A stretch of DNA of 64,000 nucleotides from Sialis fuliginosa (taxonomy: Eukaryota; Arthropoda; Insecta; Megaloptera; Sialidae): the NCBI GenBank assembly GCA_961205875.1, contig OY540812.1:14384001-14448000 (forward strand). Direction: 5' to 3'. A program made the translations under genes and the position numbers. Within the stretch, counting starts at the first letter, position 1. Every line of letters starts with the position of its first letter. Below are positions 57,397 through 64,000 of this stretch, one piece after another. Under the pieces are notes generated by a model that was given only the letters and a program-made list of their open reading frames with translations, ran no database searches and had not been told where the DNA came from.

Positions 57397-60300
57397 GTAA
57401 ATTCAAATATTTATATTATTATTTAATTATGTTATCAAAAACGTATACAGATTTTTCTGTAAATATTGTTATGTAATATAAATACCTACTTAAACAAAGG
57501 CAAAAGAATTAGGTTATTCATGATCATTTGGAAAATGAAAAATATAATAGAATAGAAAATTCATAATTTATTTATATTTCGAAATGTCCTCAAACGCAGA
57601 TATTTAGAAATAAAAAACGCAAATTAAATATAAATCCAATCCATTTCAGAACGCGCCTTCCAGTAGCATCCTTCCACCAACAACAACTTTACCATCCGGT
57701 ATGGAGGCCGGAAACTTCTCTTCACACTTCCCCCACGGCGCCCCTCACGGGGAGGACGTGCCCACGACACACGCACAAGTTCCGGGTCGCAGGACTCCCT
57801 TGGGAGCAGTCAGTCTCAGCGGATACTATTTCTCCGGTGGCGGCACAGTACCGAGTCTGGTACACCATGGTCAAACCTCGTCCAGTGTCGCGAGCCATGC
57901 AGGACCTATGTGTGACGAGAACAGACCTGATTCAGGGGGACCTGTCGGATCTCAATCCGGAAACAGGTATAAATAAAGTATTTGTTAAATGCCTGTATTA
58001 TTTTAACCTGAATCAGAGAAAAGTCTCTGAAACAGTGGAGCGTTATGTAAGTGGGCATTACATAGAATAAAAAAAAGCTAAACCAACCTTCAAAAAAATT
58101 TTATTTCACAATGCCTTTTTGCTTTCCAACAAAATTATATGAAAAACAAAAAAAAAGGTTTTCACCAAAATTATTTAGGGAGCCAAATCATCCTTGCTTA
58201 TTTCTTCAGCTCCTCTACCCCCTAACACGGTTTTCTAATGAACCTACTGCGTAATGCGCCACTGCTGAAAAGTCAGTGACTTGTCACCGATTACAAAATA
58301 TATAATATGGTTTGTACAATTGGAAATCAGTGATCACACCAGTGAAATCCATTGATTGATTCAGTGATATGATTCAATTACAATACATTATTCAATAATA
58401 TCAACTTTTGAAATCTATTCAAAACTAGGATTGTTATAGGTCGTGTTCTTTGGTCTCTTCAGTTTGAGGATTTCTTTCAGGTGCATGCGCATAGTAAATT
58501 TACTGCTGCACGAAATTGATAAAGACACATGTTTTTTAATCTGTTGAGTGCATGCGCATTTTCGTAATGAAGAGACCAAAGAACACAACTTTAATGAACA
58601 ATAGATGCTTTATAAATAATTTGAAAATGGGTACGTTTCTTTAGTTAGAGATAAATTCACTGATTTGTCAGTCAATGGCTGAGTTATAATAGCTGCTTAT
58701 CAGATTCCTCATGTTTACTGGCGAATCAGTGATTATTTTTCACATATTCGAATAAGTACTTAACAATACACAGTTTTGGACATATTAATAGAATGTGGTG
58801 TTTATACCTCTATTTTTTTGTTATTCATTGATGATTAAAAAATATATATTCTATATTTATTCAGATCGCAGCATTCAAGATCCCCTAACAACAGTAACGT
58901 GAATGTACCCAACCAAAACTCCGCACCGGGTAAGACGAAAAACCGGCAAGGCAAATCCGTCCGATTGAATATAAATGCGCGCGAGAGACGACGTATGCAC
59001 GATTTGAACGACGCCCTGGACGAACTGAGAGCGGTGATCCCGTACGCACACTCGCCGTCCGTTAGGAAGTTGTCCAAGATTGCCACATTGCTCCTTGCGA
59101 AGAACTACATTCTGATGCAGGCGAATGCGCTAGAAGAACTACGTCGACTGATTGCTTATTTACAAGGCACAGCTACGGCGTCCGGTATAGTGGCCCCTCC
59201 AGGGTTTGATTTACAGGTAGGGAACAATGAAGTTCTTAATACTAACATTTAACTGCGCACAGTGCTTCGGAAGTTAATCTAAATAAAAAAATGACCACCT
59301 CTGATCTGTTAGTACAATTCAATTGTTTAGTATTTTAGGAATATTTTAAGACCAAAAAGAAAAAATTGCCTCGACGCTTTTTTAATATTTCATAAAATAA
59401 TAAATACATAAGTCGTGTGCAGGTCATAATACGATTTTTTATTATTTATTAACTTTTTACTTTATATGTATAATAAACAAAACAATAAAAAAATATTGAG
59501 TTTCGAACTCGGGACCCTTGGTTTACAAGATCTGTTATAATTTTTGTAAATTTTAAAATATCAACGAAATGGTAATTTATATTATTTAATTATGGTAAAA
59601 TATTCAGCCATTCTCTGGTTAAAAAATTGTTAAACAGCTTAAAAATAAAAAAGTTATAAAGCTATAAATTTTTACAATTTGCAATGGCGATGTTGAATGT
59701 TTTCCTTTTTTCTCCCATTTTGGGCTACATATGAACCATCGTATCTATTTCAAACGCTAGATCTAATCAAAACTCAAGGGTAGAATAACAGTAAGTCCCA
59801 GATTCGATAGTATTCTAATGTCCGGTATTATAAACCAGCTAGCAAATGAGGGTTCAAACCTATCAGGTTCTCTTGTAGTTTCATGAAGTGGTTGACAATT
59901 TTCGCGCATGCGTGGTATGTAAACACCAACGGTATTAAAACTGTGGCGATATTATGAAAATTATTTTTTACGGTCAGAATCGCCAACTGTATTACAATAA
60001 GTTGAAGTATCACTGCTCTAAATTCCATAGCTAATCCATAGATACTATCACAGAATTAATACCTCGTGTGAAAGTGATCGCTAGCTCCTTTATAATACCG
60101 GACATAAGATTTTAAAGATGTATAATATAGTTCTATAAAAATGACAATTAGGCCTGATCCAGACTACAAATCACTCAACATTGGTTTCGAACATATACGC
60201 TCCTTATAAAAATTACATACATCTGTTCCACCCGATGCCATAGGTTGGTTAAATTATATTCGTTTCCCTCTTAACGAACAATGAAGAACAATGAACAAAA

Positions 60301-62060
60301 CCAATTCAAATCTCGGTAGAAATGTCCTTATGTTACCCGACTAACATTATTGTCATAGTTTTATGTACAACAATCGTTATTTACACGTTCAATGTTTTAG
60401 AATTTTCAAGAGTTTTAACCTGTAACTTTTTTTTTCATTTAAACTTTCTTGCTTAAAATATATTTCTCGATCAACTATGTTAAAGTTTTTGCCTTCTGTT
60501 ATGATTCGCACTGTACAGTAATTTGTAATATAATAAATTCGTTTGGATTTAGATAATATCAAAAAAAAATTTTTTACGTTGTTTTCTGAAATTTCAAAAA
60601 ATTAAAACTATTTTTTTTTGCTAAATTAATATGTCTTGTCTTGACATTTTTGCTTCCTCACAATATCGAAGATACGAGAAGCTTTGAGATCGTTTTAGAT
60701 TGAGACAAAAAAAATGTTCTCCGATTTCAAAATTTTAAATTGATCTTTCAGTTTCACGTCAAGACAAACACTTTACGTTCCGTGTCTGTCTGTCTGTCCG
60801 TCCGTCTGTCCCCTGAATCCTTGTCACACGCATAACTCATGAACCACTGAACCGATATTATTGAAACTTGGTCGGATGGTTGGGTCTGGCTTGAGGACGG
60901 TACCATTTCAAAATCATGTGTAAGGGGGAAGGGTGACATCCCAAAATATTAATTTTTTCAAGATATCTCAAGAACGACACATGTTAAATGGTCCACTGAC
61001 GATACAATATGTAGTACAACATGTTGTACAATCTTAGTTGGTTCAACCGTTTGAACGATAATTGCAACGTTTGTGGCGTTGTAGTTCAATCTATCGTACG
61101 ACGCGGTTGTATCGACGGAAGTTTAACATGTTTAAAAATCTGTTGTACAACTTGTAGATTGCATACAATTATAGATTGCAGTGATATTTTTCTGTATATT
61201 AATTTATCAAAAATTGTACGACTGATCGCTTTGGAATATGTTCACGTCTGTGGACAAAACTCTCTACGATCCGTCTTTTCGATTTACAGTTCAACTTATT
61301 GTACAACCTGTAGAACAACTAATTGTACCGTCAGTGGACCCTATTACGTGAAAATTTTATAAAATATTTTTTGTAGAACGTTAAATTTCCTATAATATGG
61401 ATCTACAATATTTGTTGTAAAATATTTCCTTACAAAGATTTATTTCAATTTATGTTTAAAAAATCGTGTTTTGTTTTTTTAAACGGATATTTACTTTGAT
61501 ATATTAAATGTCATTTTGATGAAATTGTCAAAAAATTAAAAATATATGAAGAAATAATCAGGTGCGTCTTAAGAAAAATTTCGAACTAATATTTTTTAGT
61601 AAAATTGTATAAAAATTAAATGGTTAACCTATTCTAAGCAATTAATGTGTGCATTGGTTTTTATTTAAATTGTTCAATAATTAATTATCTTTGGTGAATT
61701 TAGCACGAGGAAGCACTGTGCATTTACTTAACAGATGTTTTTAAAATATTTATTGGGATTATAATTCTCGAAAATGACACACTTACGTCGGATCACAGCC
61801 CGCGCCCAACTCTATTTGCTATGTAATTTGAATACTCGTATAATGAAAAATAGAACCCCTGTCCTCATAATTTATTAATAATTTATAATATCTCCTGCAT
61901 CAACATATTTTTATTCTTCAAATTACAGGGATTTCCGGCGGCAGCAAAATTCCTTCAGCAACAACAAGCAATGCAAAATGCTGCTGCAGCAGCAGCCTCG
62001 GCTGAAGCTTCAATACCGCCATCTGACAGCGGTGCGACAAACACCAGTGATACAACATAA
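57247..62060 (+). CDS. Oli: bHLH transcription factor, BHLHE22/23 (Oli) type, four exons
   Basis: Joined exons 57247-57396, 57650-57966, 58865-59216 and 61929-62060 give 316 codons. All introns are GT-AG and the junctions keep frame (phases 0, 2, 0). The start is supported by an in-frame TAA two codons upstream. The bHLH domain spans residues about 189-255: [13 protein letters not shown] basic region, the RKLSK junction, and [20 protein letters not shown] for helix 2. This is almost word for word the Olig/BHLHE22-23 class, whose members are nuclear E-box repressors or activators in neuronal specification. The N-terminus has an acidic patch (residues 5-16) and low-complexity Ser/Gly/His text; the C-terminus has a Q4 and an A6 tract. 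Family placement is secure. Orthology to Drosophila Oli is inferred from domain identity only. Confidence 0.92.
57650..57966 (+). CDS. Oli: bHLH gene coding exon 2
   Basis: Follows a TTTCAG acceptor and ends before GTATAA. Encodes residues 51-155 plus two bases of codon 156. Proline/serine/glycine/histidine-rich linker text with no known domain. Reading continues cleanly from exon 1, and the split codon AG|A (Arg) joins to exon 3 in frame. An internal ATG at 57701 is in frame but need not be used. Confidence 0.88.
58251..58264. repeat. Right-end relic of the CAGTGGCGCATTA MITE in intron 2
   Basis: GTAATGCGCCACTG here, preceded by CCTACTGC, parallels the right end of the element at 45342-45471. 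The left end is not visible. Confidence 0.5.
58443..58586. mobile_element. Small inverted-repeat MITE in intron 2
   Basis: GTGTTCTTTGGTCTCTTC at the left and GAAGAGACCAAAGAACAC at the right are perfect 18-bp inverses. An inner GTGCATGCGCAT block occurs twice (about 58481-58492 and 58551-58561) in direct orientation. 144 bp, no ORF. Class undetermined; no clear target duplication. Confidence 0.7.
58865..59216 (+). CDS. Oli: bHLH gene coding exon 3 (bHLH domain)
   Basis: Acceptor TTCAG, donor GTAGGG. Carries the whole basic helix-loop-helix domain (residues about 189-255) without an internal intron. Glutamate 196 and arginines 197-199 of the basic region are present, so DNA binding is expected. 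The reading frame stays open a further 12 codons into the intron, which should not be annotated as coding. Confidence 0.97.
59819..60104. mobile_element. PIF/Harbinger-like MITE, copy 2, in intron 3
   Basis: Begins TGTCCGGTATTATAAACCAG and ends CTCCTTTATAATACCGGACA. TAA flanks both sides (59816-59818, 60105-60107). Interior matches 49066-49351 in reverse orientation. The minus-strand frame 59828-60028 lies inside it and is not a gene. Confidence 0.8.
60630..61741 (+). repeat. Dispersed repeat R3, copy C, in intron 3
   Basis: Collinear with copy B (44127-44906). It contains CAATATCGAAGATACGAGAA, a CTGT/CCGT microsatellite at about 60786-60810, then AACTCATGAACCACTGAACC. The 3' block reads GGTGAATTTAGCACGAGGAA. 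It is longer than copy B because another element (60990-61340) is inserted in it. Confidence 0.75.
60990..61340. mobile_element. Nested inverted-repeat element, GGTCCACTGACG ends
   Basis: GGTCCACTGACGATACAA at the left and TTGTACCGTCAGTGGACC at the right are inverted with one mismatch. The interior is full of TTGTAC motifs (about five copies in both orientations). It interrupts repeat R3 exactly where copies B and C lose collinearity, so it is younger than R3. The frame 61021-61362 is inside it and shows no domain. No clear target duplication. Confidence 0.75.
61929..62060 (+). CDS. Oli: bHLH gene coding exon 4 (C-terminus)
   Basis: Follows AATTACAG. Encodes [17 protein letters not shown], an alanine run and a Ser/Thr-rich tail ending SDTT, then TAA (62058-62060). 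Too short to be seen as an ORF on its own. It is supported by phase 0 joining, its CAG/GC-rich composition in AT-rich surroundings, and its low-complexity Gln/Ala style common at the ends of such factors. Confidence 0.8.
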   Translation, partial: GFPAAAKFLQQQQAMQNAAAAAASAEASIPPSDSGATNTSDTT

Positions 62061-62460
62061 GTCAAGAACTGATCTTTTTATTATGTAATATTTTTGAACT
62101 GATAGAAAAATAGAACTTTAAAGAGTAGGTAATGTTATAGTAGGTATATTAAAATATTATATTACATTTTATTATTAGCTAACAGTGCTCTTTTTGCTAT
62201 GCAGCTACATAATTTAAATGTCAATTAAATAATTTTGTTTGTATTTTTATATATGAACAATTATTAAGTAAAATCCGTCTAATAGTACGTATATGTACAG
62301 TAGATTTTAAATATATATGCATGGAAAATAAGATTATTTATAATTAACAATTTAAAGGTGAGATCTAAAATTGTTTTATTAGATCCTATAAAGTTTTATC
62401 TCCAAATAATTCTCGTTTTACATTTACTTTAAAAAGAAATTAATGTCTGTTATTAAAAAA
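62061..62460 (+). other. Putative 3' UTR of the bHLH gene
   Basis: AT-rich sequence following the stop. ATTAAA at 62224-62229 is a possible variant poly(A) signal; no canonical AATAAA was found nearby. The transcript end is not determined. Confidence 0.35.
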
Positions 62461-62468
62461 AAGCTAAA

Positions 62469-62710
62469 CAGGGCCGGTGCTAGGGATTCAGTTAGTGTGC
62501 GAAAAATTCATATTGCCGCCTTTTTTTGTTATAATTACGATTTTGCGGCCCCATAATTTTACTTTTGCACCCTCTTTCTTTTTTTAGTTCTCAAATCACT
62601 TTTTACTTAATCCTGATAATGCTATTCTCACGCATTTCATTCAAATTCCGCCTTTGATGATTGGCGCCTGCATGAAAATCACGCATCGTACCCGCCTTCC
62701 GCCAACCCTG
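62469..62710. mobile_element. hAT-like non-autonomous element (decayed)
   Basis: The left end CAGGGCCGGTGCTAGGG is a typical hAT terminus; the right end CCGCCAACCCTG is a weak inverse. Flanks AAGCTAAA (62461-62468) and AGCTAACA (62711-62718) resemble each other with a one-base offset. No ORF. Limits probable, not certain. Confidence 0.5.
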
Positions 62711-62969
62711 AGCTAACATTTTAGCTCACAAGCTCTTAATTATGTAAGAATTTTTATCATTTTGTTTTTGAATTTAGAACAGTGGTAGGTAATTTACTAA
62801 AACACAATTGGTGATCGAAAATATCGGATATCCGAAACTATTCTGATGAGGTTCCACTGTATTTCTATTTTTTTTTAACAAATAATACGATATTAATCAA
62901 GCCAAAAAAAATTGAAGTCAATTTTGAATTTTAAAAACGCCAAGTAAAGTTAGGTCAGCTTAATTTTTG

Positions 62970-63029
62970 ATACCCCATTTGAAAGTGCTTGTTAGCTAAC
63001 TTTATTTATTTCCTTTATAATACCAGACA
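62970..63029. repeat. End relic of the PIF/Harbinger-like MITE
   Basis: TTATTTCCTTTATAATACCAGACA followed by TTA (shown here in two parts: TTATTTCCTTTATAA and TACCAGACA) mirrors the right end of the 49066 and 59819 copies. Upstream GATACCCCATTTG also occurs inverted in copy 1 at about 49120. The left end is missing. Confidence 0.5.
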
Positions 63030-63129
63030 TTACAATATATGTTTCCTTATAACTAATGTTACATCCACCTATATGTACAATTGAATTTAAATTAATAATT
63101 TTTAAATAGGCCCAGTTAATATGTACCTA

Positions 63130-63330
63130 TACCTATCTATACTTTTACTAAGCAGAGCTGTATTAATGAACAGGTGTGTGAAGTGCTAGCTAGGGGCCTC
63201 GTGAGGGACAGTGACGCATTGTATACTACGTAAATTAGATATTTATTTATGATTTCTGAGAGGTAGTTATTTAACTTTTTCTATTTGTGCCTCGGGCTTA
63301 AAAATGTTTAAGTACGGTTCTGCTTACGAG
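63130..63330. repeat. Relic repeat R5, copy 2
   Basis: GTGCTAGCTAGGGGCCTCGT and GGGACAGTGACG match 51165-51200; the TACGGTTCTG end lies at about 63315-63324 in inverse orientation. Diverged, noncoding. Confidence 0.45.
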
Positions 63331-64000
63331 TGTGTTGCATTATATCATATATTAAACATACTAGTATGTTTAATATATGATTATATAATATAATGTATAT
63401 TTTTAAATCAGAATTCTTATTGGGGAATTATTATGGGTATATCTATTACCTTCCCCTTTTTTCTTACAAAAGGTGATATTTTTATTTACCTCATATTATA
63501 AAAGAATTGTTGGGGGATCAATGTACCTCCAGCTTCTTTTCAGAAGAAGATGTAAGTAGTTTTTTAACAATATAGGTATCATATAGTTGTATTACTGCCA
63601 ATTGAAAGTCTGTATGAACCTCGAATGTCTTAAAAAATTAAGTTACAAAGTGTTGAGTTCCAATTTACATTTAATTTGAGCAAAAACATACCACACTTTT
63701 AATATTATATATATATACTTATTTCTTTCTAACCAAAGATTATTAAAAATTACAAATGAAACAAAATGTCAATATATACTACAGCAATATGGCAAAATAT
63801 GTACAAACACATATATTTATGTATTAATTATAATATTGTATATAATATGTAGTTATAGACTTGTAGTCTCAAAACTATTTTATTTAATATTAGATATATA
63901 TATTTTTTATTTACCCTATATAATCAAAGGCCCTACACTTGTAACAGAAACATATACAATAAATTATTGGTAAATAACACAGCATTGAAGCATCGACCTT
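63331..64000. other. AT-rich gene-free end of the window
   Basis: Strongly AT-rich. A 14-bp inverted pair CATACTAGTATG with flanking TTTAATATATGA-type text near 63345-63385 forms a small palindrome. No gene or RNA recognised. Confidence 0.35.

Noticed and set aside
59217-59252. Continuation of the bHLH frame beyond residue 273 as the natural C-terminus
   Set aside because: A GTAGGG donor interrupts it. The exon at 61929-62060 joins in the right phase and has coding-like composition. An alternative transcript retaining the intron is possible but not supported.
1-64000. CRISPR arrays, bacterial operons or phage features
   Set aside because: No spaced direct repeats of that kind. Spliced exons and a tRNA intron show this is eukaryotic nuclear DNA.

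Overview
The window is AT-rich, intron-bearing eukaryotic DNA. It contains a split tRNA-Leu(CAA) gene, a four-exon bHLH gene, and dense small DNA transposons of hAT, PIF/Harbinger-like, TA-flanked and foldback types. The bHLH family and the style of repeats point to an insect. Order and species cannot be fixed from sequence alone.

Layout. Positions 1 to about 51,800 hold no coding gene that I can support. This stretch is a repeat-filled gene desert with a few short GC/CpG-rich islands (about 900-1215, 34140-34345, 38031-38250, 41270-41425 and others). Several islands carry RFX X-box-like, CRE or E-box motifs and could be enhancers or promoters. Repeats include several long inverted-repeat elements (2297-2753, 11170-12322, 21701-22537, 23026-23694, 27354-27716, 29686-30580) and dispersed families with two or three copies in the window. 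A tRNA-Leu(CAA) with a 38-nt intron lies at 51826-51946. A complete 630-codon hAT-type transposase ORF follows at 53373-55265; its second catalytic aspartate reads as asparagine.

The one ordinary protein-coding gene is a plus-strand bHLH transcription factor of the Olig superfamily, BHLHE22/23 (Drosophila Oli) type. It has four coding exons (57247-57396, 57650-57966, 58865-59216, 61929-62060) that join in frame into 316 codons. A GC-rich upstream block at 56640-56900 holds a consensus X-box and a CTCF-like site. Introns 2 and 3 carry MITEs, and intron 3 holds a repeat with another transposon nested inside it.

Relation of the parts. The long gene-poor flank beside a neural or developmental bHLH gene fits a regulatory landscape, but this is inference. 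The mobile elements are mostly short and non-autonomous. The only full-length transposase ORF is probably catalytically dead or co-opted.
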